NCBI GenBank assembly: GCA_025560025.1
Contig: CP048486.1
Coordinates: forward strand, 2,064,761 to 2,128,760
Direction of reading: 5' to 3'
DNA length: 64,000 nt
From: Agrobacterium tumefaciens
Lineage (GTDB): Bacteria; Pseudomonadota; Alphaproteobacteria; Rhizobiales; Rhizobiaceae
This document shows, piece by piece, positions 1 through 9,557 of this stretch. Below the pieces are notes generated by a model that saw nothing but the letters and a program-made list of their open reading frames with translations, was not told where the DNA came from and made no database searches. Each line of letters begins with the position of its first letter. Position 1 is the stretch's first letter. The position numbers were made by a program, and so were the translations under genes.

Positions 1-1
1 T

Positions 2-170
2 TCCAGCCTCGGCCTCGACCCTTCCTCCGTGATCGACAGCAATGCGACCTGTTTCGCTTGCGCGGGTGCGCATGGGTCTCGGTGTCGCAATCGTCGAATC
101 GATCACCTTCCTCGGCCTGCCGGGGAAGGGCGCGCACGTCATGCCGCTCTCTTTCCACATCCCGTTTTGA
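2..170 (+). pseudogene. C-terminal end of a LysR-type transcriptional regulator, apparently frameshifted
   Basis: The window opens inside a coding region. Positions 2-61 translate in one frame to a stretch ending DSNATCFAC. From about 66 the next frame reads VRMGLGVAIVESITFLGL and ends LSFHIPF before TGA at 168-170. Together these resemble the end of a LysR effector domain, where an 'S/TAL-LV--GLGVAIV' segment is usual. Neither frame is open throughout: the second frame has a TGA at about 30. One extra G in the GGG at 64-66 would explain the break. The rest of the gene lies to the left, so I cannot tell a real lesion from a sequence error. The assignment rests on a short stretch. Confidence 0.5.
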
Positions 171-243
171 TGTGGTTCCGTGACAGCGGCCGGCCAGTCA
201 AGCCCGCAGCGGACGCGCCTTCGCGGCCGCTGGAGCCTTTTTG

Positions 244-280
244 AGTAAAAGCCAATCGCTTTCACGTCTGGACAATGCGC
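244..280 (+). repeat. Dispersed short repeat, copy A
   Basis: Thirty-seven bases match a second copy at 25303-25340 in the same orientation. The shared blocks are AGTAAAAG, AATCGCTTT and a final GGACAATGCGC, with a few substitutions between them. Both copies lie between genes, just past a LysR gene or its remnant. The pattern resembles a short intergenic repeat I know as common in Rhizobiales genomes. Its function is unknown. Confidence 0.6.
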
Positions 281-295
281 TAAGACAAAGGGCAC

Positions 296-321
296 TTCCC
301 GCGAACCCTCGTTCACGGGAA
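296..321 (-). terminator. Stem-loop after ugpC
   Basis: An 11-base stem (296-306 with 311-321, one mismatch) encloses a 4-base loop, a few bases past the ugpC stop. There is only a weak T-rich tail on the minus strand. It is well placed to end the ugpBAEC transcript. Confidence 0.55.
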
Positions 322-326
322 ATGTT

Positions 327-1448
327 CTAGACCGCCAGCAGTTTCTCGTTGCCGATGCGGGTGGTCTCGACGGCGCCCTCGGTTTCGATCCGCTTGCCGG
401 TGGCCGGATCGAAGAAATGAAGGTGGGCGGCGGGCAGGTCCAGGTAAATGCGCTGGCCGGGTTTTACCGAAAGGTCCTCACCAATGGCGGCGGAGAAGGT
501 CTCTCCGGCGATATCGGCATGCACGATGCGGCCCGAGCCCAGTTCTTCGACGAAATCCACCACTGCCGGCACGCCGGCGCCATCCGTGCTGACCACGCAT
601 TGTTCCGGGCGGATGCCGACCGTCACGTCACGGCCGCGCAGTTCCAGCGCGGTTTCGGGGAAGAGTTTCACCGGCGTGCCTGCCAGCATCACGGCAGGGG
701 ATTCCACCTCCACCCTCGTGCTGAACAGGTTCATGGCGGGCGAGCCGATGAAAGAGGCCACGAAGGTGCTGGCCGGGCGATGGTAGATATCGAGCGGATG
801 GCCGACCTGCTCGACATTGCCCCTGTTCATCACCACCAGCCGGTCGGCCAGCGTCATGGCTTCCACCTGGTCATGGGTGACGAAGACGGAGGTTGCGGAC
901 AGACGCTGGTGCAATTTGCGGATTTCCGCACGCATGGTCACGCGCAGCTTGGCGTCGAGGTTGGATAGCGGCTCGTCGAACAGGAAAACCTGCGGTTCGC
1001 GGATGATGGCGCGGGCCATGGCCACGCGCTGGCGCTGGCCGCCGGAAAGGGCTGCGGGCTTGCGCTCCAGATAGTCGGAAAGGCCGACGATCTTTGCTGT
1101 TTCCTCGATGCGGCGCAGGCGTTCGGCCTTGGGCACACCCGCGACCTTCAGCGCATAGCCGATATTACCCGCCACCGTCATGTGCGGATAAAGCGCATAA
1201 TTCTGGAACACCATGGCGCAGCCGCGCTCGCGCGGCTCCAGCGTGTTGACGACGCGCCCGCCAATGGCGATCTCGCCTGAGGTGATTTCCTCCAGCCCGG
1301 CGATCATGCGCAGCAGCGTGGATTTGCCGCAGCCCGAGGGGCCGAGGATGACGACGAATTCGCCGGATTGGAAAGAGAGATCCACGCCGTGCAGGGTCGG
1401 GGTCTTGCCGTAGGATTTGCGGACCTGGCGAATATCGATCTGAGCCAT
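327..1448 (-). CDS. ugpC: ABC transporter ATP-binding protein, sn-glycerol-3-phosphate type (UgpC/MalK family)
   Basis: This 373-residue cytoplasmic ATPase should energise the adjacent UgpAE permease. It shows Walker [10 protein letters not shown] (residues 36-44), the LSGGQ signature (134-138), Walker B FLFDEP (155-160) and the H-loop histidine (192). A C-terminal TOBE-like domain of about 130 residues is typical of the MalK/UgpC/MsmK branch. I chose the ATG at 1448 because the protein then begins [14 protein letters not shown], as relatives do. The open frame continues upstream but only as a shadow of ugpE. It is the last gene of the ugpB-A-E-C operon, 38 bases after ugpE. Assignment to glycerol-3-phosphate rather than another sugar rests on the similarity of the whole operon. 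Confidence 0.85.
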   Translation of the reverse strand: MAQIDIRQVRKSYGKTPTLHGVDLSFQSGEFVVILGPSGCGKSTLLRMIAGLEEITSGEIAIGGRVVNTLEPRERGCAMVFQNYALYPHMTVAGNIGYALKVAGVPKAERLRRIEETAKIVGLSDYLERKPAALSGGQRQRVAMARAIIREPQVFLFDEPLSNLDAKLRVTMRAEIRKLHQRLSATSVFVTHDQVEAMTLADRLVVMNRGNVEQVGHPLDIYHRPASTFVASFIGSPAMNLFSTRVEVESPAVMLAGTPVKLFPETALELRGRDVTVGIRPEQCVVSTDGAGVPAVVDFVEELGSGRIVHADIAGETFSAAIGEDLSVKPGQRIYLDLPAAHLHFFDPATGKRIETEGAVETTRIGNEKLLAV

Positions 1449-1486
1449 GATAGGAGAACCTTGTTGTTGAAAGCCACGCGACGACG

Positions 1487-2371
1487 TCACTTGTCGGACG
1501 ATACGAGGCCGCGGACGAACCAGCGTTGCAGGAAGGCCACGACGAGAAGCGGCGGCATGATGATGATGAGGGAGCCGGCCAGCGTGACGTTCCAGTCCGG
1601 TATGCCGTCTTCGGCTGGCAGAAGTGCGCGCAGCGACATCATCACCGTTTTGTAGGAGGGGTCGGTGACCATAAGCAGCGGCCACAGATACTGGTTCCAG
1701 GCATAAACGAACATGATGGTGGTGAGCGCTGCCATATTGGTGCGCGAAAGCGGCAGCAGCATTTCCACGAAGAAGCGCACCGGACCTGAGCCGTCCATGC
1801 GCGCGGCTTCCGCCAGCTCGTCGGGGATCGTCATGAAGAACTGCCGGTAAAGGAAGGTGCCGGTGGCCGTGGCGACCAGCGGCAAGGTGAGGCCGGAATA
1901 GGAGTTCAGAAGGTTCCACTCGACCGTCACTTCGATGCCGAAAAGTCCAAGAATGGAGCGGAACGGCTGGAAAAGATCGGCGGCCACCGAATAGGTCGGC
2001 ACCACGCGCACTTCGAGCGGCAGCATCAAAGTGATAAAGACCGTCCAGAAAAACAGGTGTTTGAGCGGCGAACGGAAAAACACGATGGCGAAGGCGGTGC
2101 AGGCCGAGAGAGCCACCTTGCCGATCGTGACCAGCGTGGCCATGATGATGCTGTTCAACAGGGCATTGCCGAGATTGGCGCGTTCCCATGCCGTTGTGGC
2201 GTTGGTGAAAAACTCACCTTGGGGCATGAAGTTGAACGGTACGCTGTTGACCTGCTGCACTGACTGGCTGGCGCCGGAAATCACGACGATGAAGGGGCCG
2301 ATGAGCAAAAAGAAGCCGGCGACCATCAGTATATAGGTCAGGGCGTCGGCAAAGGGTGTGCGCTGTATCAT
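1487..2371 (-). CDS. ugpE: ABC transporter permease, sn-glycerol-3-phosphate type (UgpE)
   Basis: This 294-residue inner-membrane permease has about six hydrophobic segments. The first is near residues 10-35, and the family EAA loop ([17 protein letters not shown]) lies in the C-terminal half. It pairs with UgpA to form the channel. The ATG at 2371 ([11 protein letters not shown]) has a GAGGCGG ribosome binding site inside the end of ugpA. An in-frame extension to 2407 would overlap ugpA and lacks this. The gap from ugpA is 8 bases, which indicates tight translational coupling. Length and order match rhizobial ugp operons. Confidence 0.88.
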   Translation of the reverse strand: MIQRTPFADALTYILMVAGFFLLIGPFIVVISGASQSVQQVNSVPFNFMPQGEFFTNATTAWERANLGNALLNSIIMATLVTIGKVALSACTAFAIVFFRSPLKHLFFWTVFITLMLPLEVRVVPTYSVAADLFQPFRSILGLFGIEVTVEWNLLNSYSGLTLPLVATATGTFLYRQFFMTIPDELAEAARMDGSGPVRFFVEMLLPLSRTNMAALTTIMFVYAWNQYLWPLLMVTDPSYKTVMMSLRALLPAEDGIPDWNVTLAGSLIIIMPPLLVVAFLQRWFVRGLVSSDK

Positions 2372-2378
2372 GGCCGCC

Positions 2379-3269
2379 TCACTTGTAATGGACCTGCCGC
2401 TCGACAAAGCGGAATTGGATGAAGGTGAAAACCATGATGAGGCCGATGAGGACGATGCTCTGCGCCGAAGCGCCGGAATAGTTCAGGCCCTCAAAGGCTT
2501 CGCTGACGATGCGGTAGACCATCACCTCGGTGGCGCGGTTGGGGCCGCCCTCGGTGGTGGTGGCGACGATGCCGAACGTATCGGCTCCGACGAAGCCCTC
2601 GGTCATCATGATCACGGTGAGGAAGAACAAAGTAGGGGCAAGCAGCGGCACCTGAATGTCGATGGCGCGGCGAATGGGGCCGGAGCCATCCATGGCGGCC
2701 GCTTCCGTCAGCGAGCGTGGCACCGATTGCAGGCCGGCGAGCACGAAGATGAAGGTGTAGCCCGCCCATTTCCAGATGAAGATGACGATGACGAGGATCA
2801 GCGCATGTTCACCGTATTTGGCCGGGTTCCAGATGTCCGGCCACCAGGCGTTGAGCGAGGCGGCAAGACCACGTTCCGGCGACAGGATGAAGCGGAAGGC
2901 CATGCCCGCGGCGGGGCCGGCAATGGCGTAAGGCAGGATGTACAGGACCCTGAAAAAGCCGGAGCCGGGCAGCGCGCGATCGACACACAGCGCCAAGACG
3001 AGGCCGATCAGGATGGTGAAGACAGGCCCGGCAATGGCAAAGACCATGCTGACGAGCACCGAATGCCAGTAAAGCGGATCGAGAAAGGTTTCCTCGAAAT
3101 TGGCGAGACCGACGAACTCCGCAGCGCCGCCGAAAGGCGGTTCTAGCGTGAACGCCCAGTTGATGACCGCTGCCACTGGCCAATAGAAGAACAGAAAGAT
3201 CAGCAGAAGCTGCGGCAGGGCGAACAGCACGGGCAACCACGTGCTTTTGAAGACGGCGCGCTTTTCCAT
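2379..3269 (-). CDS. ugpA: ABC transporter permease, sn-glycerol-3-phosphate type (UgpA)
   Basis: This 296-residue membrane protein begins MEKRAVFKSTWLPVLF and has a strongly hydrophobic first segment. The typical EAA loop (SLTEAAAMDGSGPIRRA) lies near residue 205. It is the partner permease of UgpE. I start at ATG 3269. The open frame runs 21 codons further up, but only into the intergenic stem-loop. It lies 87 bases after ugpB, with a strong hairpin in between that probably lowers permease output relative to the binding protein. Confidence 0.88.
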   Translation of the reverse strand: MEKRAVFKSTWLPVLFALPQLLLIFLFFYWPVAAVINWAFTLEPPFGGAAEFVGLANFEETFLDPLYWHSVLVSMVFAIAGPVFTILIGLVLALCVDRALPGSGFFRVLYILPYAIAGPAAGMAFRFILSPERGLAASLNAWWPDIWNPAKYGEHALILVIVIFIWKWAGYTFIFVLAGLQSVPRSLTEAAAMDGSGPIRRAIDIQVPLLAPTLFFLTVIMMTEGFVGADTFGIVATTTEGGPNRATEVMVYRIVSEAFEGLNYSGASAQSIVLIGLIMVFTFIQFRFVERQVHYK

Positions 3270-3299
3270 GAAAAAACCGGCATTACTGGAGAAATGGGC

Positions 3300-3336
3300 G
3301 GACTTGCCCGTGAAGCAAGGCGTCACGGGCAAGTCC
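3300..3336. other. Intergenic stem-loop between ugpB and ugpA
   Basis: A perfect 14-base inverted repeat (3300-3313 with 3323-3336) has a 9-base loop and sits just after the ugpB stop. No U tract follows on the transcribed strand. It fits a stabilising or attenuating hairpin that protects the binding-protein message while reducing read-through to the permeases, as in other binding-protein operons. The role is inferred. Confidence 0.75.
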
Positions 3337-3356
3337 TTCGAAGTCGGGCGGGAAGC

Positions 3357-4700
3357 TTAGTTCAGCTTGGCGCCGGCATAGGTCTTTTCGAAGCGGCGCA
3401 GAGCGGCATTGGAGCGCTCGACGGCCTTGTCCAGTTCAGCCTGGACGTCGGCGTTTTGCATGAAGATGGCTTCGAGCGAGGTGGCGACTTCCTTGCGGAT
3501 CTGCGTGAAACCGCCAAGACGGATGCCGCGGGTATAGTCGGAAGGCGGCGTAAACGTCAGGCTTTCGATTGCCTTTTCACGGCCCTTGTAAGGTGCCTTG
3601 TCGTAGAAGCCGTTGGCCTTCATGGCGTCGAAGCCGGTCTTGGTGACCGGGATGTAGCCGGTGACCGTGGACCACCACTGAACCATCTCCGGCTGGGCGA
3701 TGAAGTTCAGGAATGCGGCAGCGCCCTTATATTCTGCATCGGGACGACCGGCCATGACCCAGAGCGAAGCGCCGCCGACGAGCGAGTTGTGGCGCTCGGT
3801 GCCTTTCCAGACCGGCAGCATGGCGACGTCCCACTTCACGCCTTCCGGCATGGTCTTGCCGACGGTGCCGTGATTGGCGATGGAGGTCATGAACATCTGG
3901 CAGGTCTGCGAGGTGAAAGCGGGCAGGATGTCCATGCCGAGCTGCTTCGTCTTGACGACAAAGAGCTTCTCGTCCTGCATCTTCTTGAAGAACTTGACGT
4001 GATCGACGAATTTCGTCTTGTTGATCGTCAGTTCGGCGTCAAGGCCCTGATAGCCGTTGCCCTTGGTGGCGATCGGCTGGTTGTGAATGGCGGAGAACTG
4101 CTCCATCAGCATCCAGGTGTCGAAGTTGAAGGCCAGCGGGCATTCGAAACCGGCAGTCTTCAGCTTCTTGGCGGCCTCTTCAACCTGTTCCCAGGTGTCG
4201 GGCTTGAAGGTGATGCCGGCTTTTTCGAAGGCGTCGATATTGTAATAGAACATCGCCGTGGAAGAATTATACGGGAAGGAGTTCAGCTCGCCCGAAGCCG
4301 TCGCGTAATAATTGGCGATGCCGGGAAAATAATTGTTCCAGTCGATCTTGTAACCATTGTCGGCCATCAGCTTCTTGGCCGGAACAAAAGCGCCGGAGAG
4401 CATCAGATCGAGGGTGCCGGCATCGTAGATCTGGGTGATCGCGGGCTGCTTCTTGGCGCGGTAGGCGGCAATGGTGTTCTGCAGCGTGGCGTCGTAATCA
4501 TTCTGCGAGGTGCAGACGATTTCGAATTCAGCCTGCGAATCGTTGAACTTCTTGCAGGTGTCCTGAACGCGGTCGCCGAGATCGCCGGAGAGGCCGTACC
4601 AGAATTCGAACTTGGTCTTTTCTGCGTGAGCGGCGGTGGCGCCGAAGGCGGCCGCTATGGCGACGCCGGCCACGAAAGAAGTCAGAGCGGAAGATTTCAT
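3357..4700 (-). CDS. ugpB: Periplasmic sn-glycerol-3-phosphate-binding protein (UgpB)
   Basis: This 447-residue solute-binding protein captures the substrate for the UgpAE-C importer. The N-terminus is a Sec signal peptide (MKSSALTSFVAGVAIAAAFG, cleavage near AHA-EK). The mature part starts KTKFEFWYGLSGDLGDRVQ, as in the family, and SPYNSSTAMFYYN-like and GGASLWVMAG segments are recognisable. I chose ATG 4700, since residues before it do not fit a signal peptide. It is the first gene of the operon. The ligand could also be a glycerophosphodiester. I saw no convincing Pho box upstream, although phosphate control is common for this family. Confidence 0.87.
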   Translation of the reverse strand: MKSSALTSFVAGVAIAAAFGATAAHAEKTKFEFWYGLSGDLGDRVQDTCKKFNDSQAEFEIVCTSQNDYDATLQNTIAAYRAKKQPAITQIYDAGTLDLMLSGAFVPAKKLMADNGYKIDWNNYFPGIANYYATASGELNSFPYNSSTAMFYYNIDAFEKAGITFKPDTWEQVEEAAKKLKTAGFECPLAFNFDTWMLMEQFSAIHNQPIATKGNGYQGLDAELTINKTKFVDHVKFFKKMQDEKLFVVKTKQLGMDILPAFTSQTCQMFMTSIANHGTVGKTMPEGVKWDVAMLPVWKGTERHNSLVGGASLWVMAGRPDAEYKGAAAFLNFIAQPEMVQWWSTVTGYIPVTKTGFDAMKANGFYDKAPYKGREKAIESLTFTPPSDYTRGIRLGGFTQIRKEVATSLEAIFMQNADVQAELDKAVERSNAALRRFEKTYAGAKLN

Positions 4701-4834
4701 GTGTTGAGCCCCGTTGATGGATTTGATGGCATGATCGGCAAGGACATCATGTCCACAGCACGAAGCCACGGGCTCTGCTAGCAGCCGTCTTTGACGGATG
4801 GCTTACACTTTGTTGAACGTTTTATGATGACTGG

Positions 4835-4856
4835 CCGCGCAGGGGAACCTGCGCGG
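4835..4856. other. GC-rich hairpin upstream of ugpB
   Basis: A perfect 9-base stem (4835-4843 with 4848-4856) has a GGAA loop within an otherwise AT-rich spacer between ugpB and the VOC gene. It could end transcription of the VOC gene, about 105 bases past its stop, or form part of the ugpB leader. No adjacent T run settles the matter. Confidence 0.45.
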
Positions 4857-4961
4857 TAAAACAGCTGTAATAAAAGCCGTATTTGTGTTTTTATTGTTAT
4901 TTTTCATATGGTTACGGTTTTTATATTATTTTTCTACCTGATGCTGAGTAGGGTTGCTGTG

Positions 4962-5435
4962 TCAACCGCGGCGTGCGGCCTCGATGGCGGCGACATCGAT
5001 TTTCTTCATGTCCATCATGGCGGCAAAGGCGCGTTTGGCCTCTGCGCCGCCGGCGGCCATGGCCTCCATCAGCACGCGCGGGGTAATCTGCCAGGAGATG
5101 CCCCATTTGTCCTTGCACCAGCCACAGGCGCTTTCCTCGCCGCCATTGCCGACAATGGCGTTCCAGTAGCGGTCGGTTTCTTCCTGATCTTCGGTCGATA
5201 TCTGAAACGAGAAGGCCTCGCTTTGTTTAAAGGCCGGTCCGCCGTTGAGCCCAATGCAGGCGACGCCGGCAACGGTGAACTGCACCATCAAAACGTCGCC
5301 TTCCTTACCGGAGGGATAGTCGCTCGGCGCCCGGTATACGTTGCTGACAACGCTGTCAGGGAACGTGCTGGCATAAAATCTGGCGGCGGCCTCGGCATCC
5401 CTGTCGTACCAGATACAGATCATATTCTTCTTCAT
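4962..5435 (-). CDS. VOC-superfamily protein, PhnB/3-demethylubiquinone-methyltransferase-like
   Basis: This 157-residue soluble protein belongs to the vicinal oxygen chelate fold. It has the family opening MICIWYDRDAEAAARFYASTFPDS and the later segments CIGLNGGPAFKQSEAFSFQI and WGISWQITP. Members of this PhnB-like subgroup are often named 3-demethylubiquinone methyltransferases, but there is no methyltransferase motif and the activity of most is unknown. ATG 5435 has a GGAGGA site 8 bases upstream. It reads alone, with 194 bases on the upstream side. Confidence 0.75.
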   Translation of the reverse strand: MKKNMICIWYDRDAEAAARFYASTFPDSVVSNVYRAPSDYPSGKEGDVLMVQFTVAGVACIGLNGGPAFKQSEAFSFQISTEDQEETDRYWNAIVGNGGEESACGWCKDKWGISWQITPRVLMEAMAAGGAEAKRAFAAMMDMKKIDVAAIEAARRG

Positions 5436-5629
5436 TACATGTTCCTCCCAGATTGGAATCAGATTTACGCCCTGCCTCAGAGCGGCAGGGAAATCGGCCG
5501 GGCGTTGCCGGCTCCCCATCCGGCATAGAATGCAGCTGCCGGGCGAACGTTCCGGAAAGGTCGGCCAACCGCGCAATTTTTCGGGGATGCAGGCTGGGTC
5601 ATGACGGCGACGCCGGCCCGCAGTCCTCG

Positions 5630-6220
5630 TTACAGCCAGCGCCTGACCCTGCGCCGATAGGCATCATAGGCGGGGCCCAGTTCCTTGGTCAGCACCCGTT
5701 CCTCGATCCTCACCTGCAGCATCACGGCGACAATGAGAGCAATGGCGACTGCAAATTGCAGAACCGTCGTGAAAACCAGCACCAGCCCCGCAAACAGCAC
5801 GACCTGCCCGACGAAGACCGGGTTTCTGGAAAGGCCGAACGGGCCGGTATCCACGATGGCGCCGAGATGGCCTTCGGCCGCGCCGATGCGCCATGACCTG
5901 CCCATGTAGTGCTGCGCGTAAAGCGCGATCACGCCTCCGGCCAGCACCATCACCACACCGACGATACGGATTGCAAGGCCAGGCTCGCAACGGTTCAGAA
6001 GAAAGCCGGATTGCTGCGGACCCAGCCACAGGCTGACAAGCGGCAGAATGACGCCGAGAAGAAACGCGAGACGGAAAAGCATGGCGGGAAGGGTCTGGCG
6101 CTCGCGGCCCTTTGCAAAAAGCCAGACCGGTTCCCCCGTTTGTTTCGCCAGCCGCGCTGTCAGAAGCAGAAATCCGGCCACATATGCCCAGACGGCGAGC
6201 GTCGCAATAATATCGATCAT
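5630..6220 (-). CDS. Isoprenylcysteine carboxyl methyltransferase-like integral membrane protein
   Basis: This 196-residue membrane protein has about five hydrophobic segments. The C-terminal signature shared by ICMT and phospholipid methyltransferases is present: GPFGLSRNPVFVGQV, then EERVLTKELGPAYDAYRRRVRRW. Such proteins methylate a small lipid or thiol group using S-adenosylmethionine, but bacteria lack prenylated CaaX proteins and the substrate here is unknown. ATG 6220 is preceded by GGGGGAAAT. It stands alone and diverges from the chemoreceptor gene across an AT-rich 270-base spacer. Confidence 0.72.
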   Translation of the reverse strand: MIDIIATLAVWAYVAGFLLLTARLAKQTGEPVWLFAKGRERQTLPAMLFRLAFLLGVILPLVSLWLGPQQSGFLLNRCEPGLAIRIVGVVMVLAGGVIALYAQHYMGRSWRIGAAEGHLGAIVDTGPFGLSRNPVFVGQVVLFAGLVLVFTTVLQFAVAIALIVAVMLQVRIEERVLTKELGPAYDAYRRRVRRWL

Positions 6221-6490
6221 ATTTCCCCCAAAGACGACGGCGAGCCTCGCCGTCCCGATGTCAGGGGCAGCGTTTTTCGACTCGCTCAGGGCCGGGAATA
6301 TAAATGCAAATATGTATCAATTTGACTTCATCCGCGGGCCGTGAAGTTTTGCGTCGGGCCTCTTTCGATCAGCTGGCGGATTTGCTTGGCGGGCATCAAA
6401 ATTATTATTAAGTATTATTTAATTATGAAACAACATTATTGACGAATAATTTCCAGTGGAAACCATTTAGATGCCATCGGAGGATCGCAC

Positions 6491-8275
6491 GTGAGTTTTC
6501 TTGATCGTGGTGCAAATGCTTTCGCGGTTCTGACCGCACTTTCCAAATCTCAAGCCATTATAGAGTTCGATATGTCGGGAAAGATTCTCACTGCCAACGA
6601 GAATTTCTGCCGTGCGCTCGGTTATGATCTCGCGGAAATCGTCGGCAGGCATCACAGCATGTTTGTCGAGCCCGCCATCGTATCTTCGCAGGACTACAAG
6701 GCCTTCTGGGCAAAGCTTGCGGCGGGCGAGTTCGACCAGCGGCAATATAAGCGCATCGGCAAGGGCGGCAGGGAAATCTGGATCGAGGCCTCCTATAATC
6801 CGGTGTTTCGCCGCGGCAAGCCGGTGAAAGTGGTCAAGATCGCCACCGATATTACCGCGCGCGAGCTGATGGCGGCGGAGGATGCCGGCAAGATCGACGC
6901 CCTGTCGCGGGCGCAGGCCATCATCGAATTCTCGCCGGATGGCGAGGTGCTGACGGCCAATGAGAATTTTCTGGCGGCACTCGGCTATTCGCTGGCTGAA
7001 GTCCAGGGCAGGCATCATTCAATGTTCTGCGAGCCGGCCTACACGCAATCCGCCGACTATGCGCAATTCTGGAAAAGGCTTGCCGGCGGCGATCTCGTGG
7101 CGGATGAATTCATGCGGCTTGGCAAGGGTGGCCGCAGGGTTTTCATTCAGGCCTCCTATAATCCGATCTTCGATTTGAACGGCAAGGTGTTCAAGGTCGT
7201 CAAATTTGCGACCGACGTGACCGGCCGGGTGGAAAATGTCGAAAAGCTCGCGCAGTCCCTGACAGAACTGGCCGAGGGCGATCTTTCACAAAGCATCGAC
7301 AAGCCCTTTATCCCTTCGCTTGAACGATTGCGGACGGATTTCAACGCCGCCTCGGAAAAGCTGAAAAAGGCCATGACGCTGGTGTCGGAGAATGCCGGCG
7401 CCATTTCTTCCGGCTCGAATGAAATACGCTCGGCGGCCGATGATCTTGCCAGACGCACGGAACAGCAGGCAGCCTCGATCGAGGAAACGGCCGCAGCCCT
7501 TGAAGAGATCACCACTGCCGTCAACGATTCCAGCCGGCGGGCGGAAGATGCCGGAAAGATTGTCGCCCGCGCCCGCGACCATGCCGAGCATTCGGGCCAG
7601 GTGGTGCGCGATGCGATCGGTGCGATGGACCAGATCGAAAAATCATCACGCGAAATATCCAATATCATCGGCGTGATCGATGAAATTGCCTTCCAGACCA
7701 ATCTTCTGGCGCTGAATGCGGGTGTGGAAGCCGCACGCGCCGGTGAGGCGGGCAAGGGGTTTGCGGTGGTGGCGCAGGAGGTCCGCGAGCTCGCGCAACG
7801 CTCGGCGACAGCTGCCAAGGAAATCAAGAGCCTCATCAACGCATCCGGCGCGCAGGTGGAAAACGGCGTCGGCCTCGTCACCAGAGCGGGTTCCGCCCTG
7901 CAGGAAATCGCCGCGCAGGTGCGCGATATCAACACCAATGTCGTGGCGATTGTCGATGCCGCTCGCGAACAGTCCACCGCACTTGCCGAAATCAACCAGG
8001 CGGTCAACACCGTCGATCAGGGAACGCAGCAGAATGCCGCGATGGTGGAGGAGCAGACGGCGGCGAGCCACAGCCTCGCGCGGGAAGCGGCGGCCCTGTT
8101 CGAACTTCTCGGGCAGTTCCGCTTCGATGACGCGCCGCGATCGACATCGTCTTCGCGCAGCAGCCTCGGGCAGCAAACTGCGCCGATCAGTTCGCGACGT
8201 TCCGCATCCCGTCCGCTTGCGGCACGCGGTTCGGCTGCAGTCGCTGCCAAACATGAGGAATGGCAGGACTTTTAG
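6491..8275 (+). CDS. Soluble methyl-accepting chemotaxis protein with two PAS domains
   Basis: This 594-residue chemoreceptor lacks membrane segments and probably signals to CheA/CheW from the cytoplasm. Two PAS domains (about residues 18-130 and 135-250) are near-duplicates: both contain LTANENF, GRHHSMF and ASYNP. A HAMP-like linker follows (about 255-310), then the signalling coiled coil with the conserved tip ([20 protein letters not shown] from residue 396). The protein ends EEWQDF, resembling the xWxxF tether that binds CheR or CheB. The start is GTG 6491 with a TCGGAGGA site. PAS ligands may be haem, FAD or none. Confidence 0.9.
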   Translation: MSFLDRGANAFAVLTALSKSQAIIEFDMSGKILTANENFCRALGYDLAEIVGRHHSMFVEPAIVSSQDYKAFWAKLAAGEFDQRQYKRIGKGGREIWIEASYNPVFRRGKPVKVVKIATDITARELMAAEDAGKIDALSRAQAIIEFSPDGEVLTANENFLAALGYSLAEVQGRHHSMFCEPAYTQSADYAQFWKRLAGGDLVADEFMRLGKGGRRVFIQASYNPIFDLNGKVFKVVKFATDVTGRVENVEKLAQSLTELAEGDLSQSIDKPFIPSLERLRTDFNAASEKLKKAMTLVSENAGAISSGSNEIRSAADDLARRTEQQAASIEETAAALEEITTAVNDSSRRAEDAGKIVARARDHAEHSGQVVRDAIGAMDQIEKSSREISNIIGVIDEIAFQTNLLALNAGVEAARAGEAGKGFAVVAQEVRELAQRSATAAKEIKSLINASGAQVENGVGLVTRAGSALQEIAAQVRDINTNVVAIVDAAREQSTALAEINQAVNTVDQGTQQNAAMVEEQTAASHSLAREAAALFELLGQFRFDDAPRSTSSSRSSLGQQTAPISSRRSASRPLAARGSAAVAAKHEEWQDF

Positions 8276-8304
8276 AGCGTTTCGCGTATAGGTGGGGCCA
8301 GTTT

Positions 8305-8349
8305 GAGGCTGGGACATTCGTGAACCGACGTCCCGGCCTCCTCGTTTTT
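8305..8349 (+). terminator. Rho-independent terminator after the chemoreceptor gene
   Basis: An 11-base stem with one G-T pair (8305-8315 with 8330-8340) is followed by CTCGTTTTT. It lies 30 bases past the chemoreceptor stop. Confidence 0.7.
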
Positions 8350-8490
8350 GTGAAGGCACAGGAATGAGGAAAGGCCGAGAAACGGTCGAAAAACCAGAAA
8401 CTTCCGTTGAAGAACAGCCAAGCTCTGGGCATATCGTATCGATTGGCTGATAATCGGCACATCGCGTGTGGAGTTTTCGGGGACTTTCGC

Positions 8491-9408
8491 TTGGCAGGGA
8501 TATCGACAAGCCGCCTGGCTCTTCCCTTCTGTCTGCTGGCCGTCACCTCCGGCCCGACTGGCGCCGGGGAGCCTGCAAAGGAAAAAACAACCTGCGCCTA
8601 CAGCCATGATGTTGCGCCGGAACTGTGCATCCGCGTCGGCAGCTACAATAATGATCTGTGCCATGCCATCGAGGTCCTGGCCGGGCGTCATGCCGTTCCG
8701 CCGGATTATTTCGCGCGGCTGATCTGGCGGGAAAGCCTGTTCCGGGCCGATGCGGTAAGCCCGAAGGGCGCCGAGGGCATCGCCCAGTTCATGCCGGGCA
8801 CGGCAAGGCTGCGCGGCCTTCAGGACAGTTTCAACATCATTGCCGCGCTTGAGGCATCCTCGCGTTATCTGTCGGAGCTGAACACGCAATTCGGCAATTT
8901 TGGTCTCGCGGCAGCGGCCTATAATGCGGGCGAGGCGGGATTGCGGACATTCATCGCCACCGGTCGCCTGCCTATGGAAACCCGGGATTATGTCTTTGCG
9001 ATTACCGGATACCCCGTGGAAAGCTGGAAGGACAATCCGCCGGAAAAGGCGGCCCCGGCGCTGGATGACAGCAGGTCCTTCATCGATGCCTGCCTGAAGT
9101 TGGCCGATACCCGCACCATGAACGATCCCGTCCTGATTTCCTCGGCGGACTGGGCACCCTGGGGCGTGCAGCTTGCCGCGCATTATAATCCGGCGGTGGC
9201 AAACCGGCTTTTCACCCGCGCCATAGGTCAGCTCGCGGAACCCCTTAACGCTGAACGAGCCTTGATCGTGCGCCAACGCGGCGGGAATTTCGGTTCGCGC
9301 CCGCGTTATGCCGCCCGCATCGGCCGCGAAACACGTGGCGAAGCCAATCAGCTTTGCGGTGCAATTCGGCAGGCCGGCGTTCCCTGCACCGTGTTTCGCA
9401 ACAGGTAG
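8491..9408 (+). CDS. Lytic transglycosylase (SLT domain), exported
   Basis: This roughly 305-residue enzyme cleaves peptidoglycan glycan strands. The SLT core is clear: IWRESLFRADAVSPKGAEGIAQ with the catalytic Glu near residue 81, then QFMPGTA and AAAAYNAGEAGL. The C-terminal 45 residues (GNFGSRPRYAARI to GVPCTVFRNR) look like a compact cell-wall-binding or SPOR-like tail. No ATG is available. I chose TTG 8491 because it gives a plausible signal peptide (MAGISTSRLALPFCLLAVTS) and has GGGGA upstream. The frame could begin as early as TTG 8407. A hairpin follows the gene. Confidence 0.78.
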   Translation: MAGISTSRLALPFCLLAVTSGPTGAGEPAKEKTTCAYSHDVAPELCIRVGSYNNDLCHAIEVLAGRHAVPPDYFARLIWRESLFRADAVSPKGAEGIAQFMPGTARLRGLQDSFNIIAALEASSRYLSELNTQFGNFGLAAAAYNAGEAGLRTFIATGRLPMETRDYVFAITGYPVESWKDNPPEKAAPALDDSRSFIDACLKLADTRTMNDPVLISSADWAPWGVQLAAHYNPAVANRLFTRAIGQLAEPLNAERALIVRQRGGNFGSRPRYAARIGRETRGEANQLCGAIRQAGVPCTVFRNR

Positions 9409-9424
9409 GCGACTGTCATTTTAA

Positions 9425-9448
9425 GCCGATCATAACAAGTTGATCGGC
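9425..9448 (+). terminator. Stem-loop after the lytic transglycosylase gene
   Basis: A perfect 8-base stem (9425-9432 with 9441-9448) has an 8-base loop and is followed by ATTTCGTTT, 17 bases past the stop. Confidence 0.6.
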
Positions 9449-9557
9449 ATTTCGTTTGCGGCTCCTTCCAGCGGCAAACCATCGACCCTAGATTTGCGCC
9501 CGGGCCATAGTCGCGTCTTTTGCGACCACAGGCATTTTACGAGGGGAAGCATTAAAA

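Noticed and set aside
327..2189. 620-residue open frame covering ugpC and part of ugpE
   Set aside because: Only the part from 1448 down matches an ATPase; the upstream 247 residues are a shadow of ugpE in another frame.
3294..4781. 495-residue plus-strand open frame opposite ugpB
   Set aside because: It is antisense to a clear binding-protein gene, has no ribosome site, and matches no protein pattern.
4701..4961. Pho box before ugpB
   Set aside because: The AT-rich spacer has no convincing pair of CTGTCAT-like repeats.
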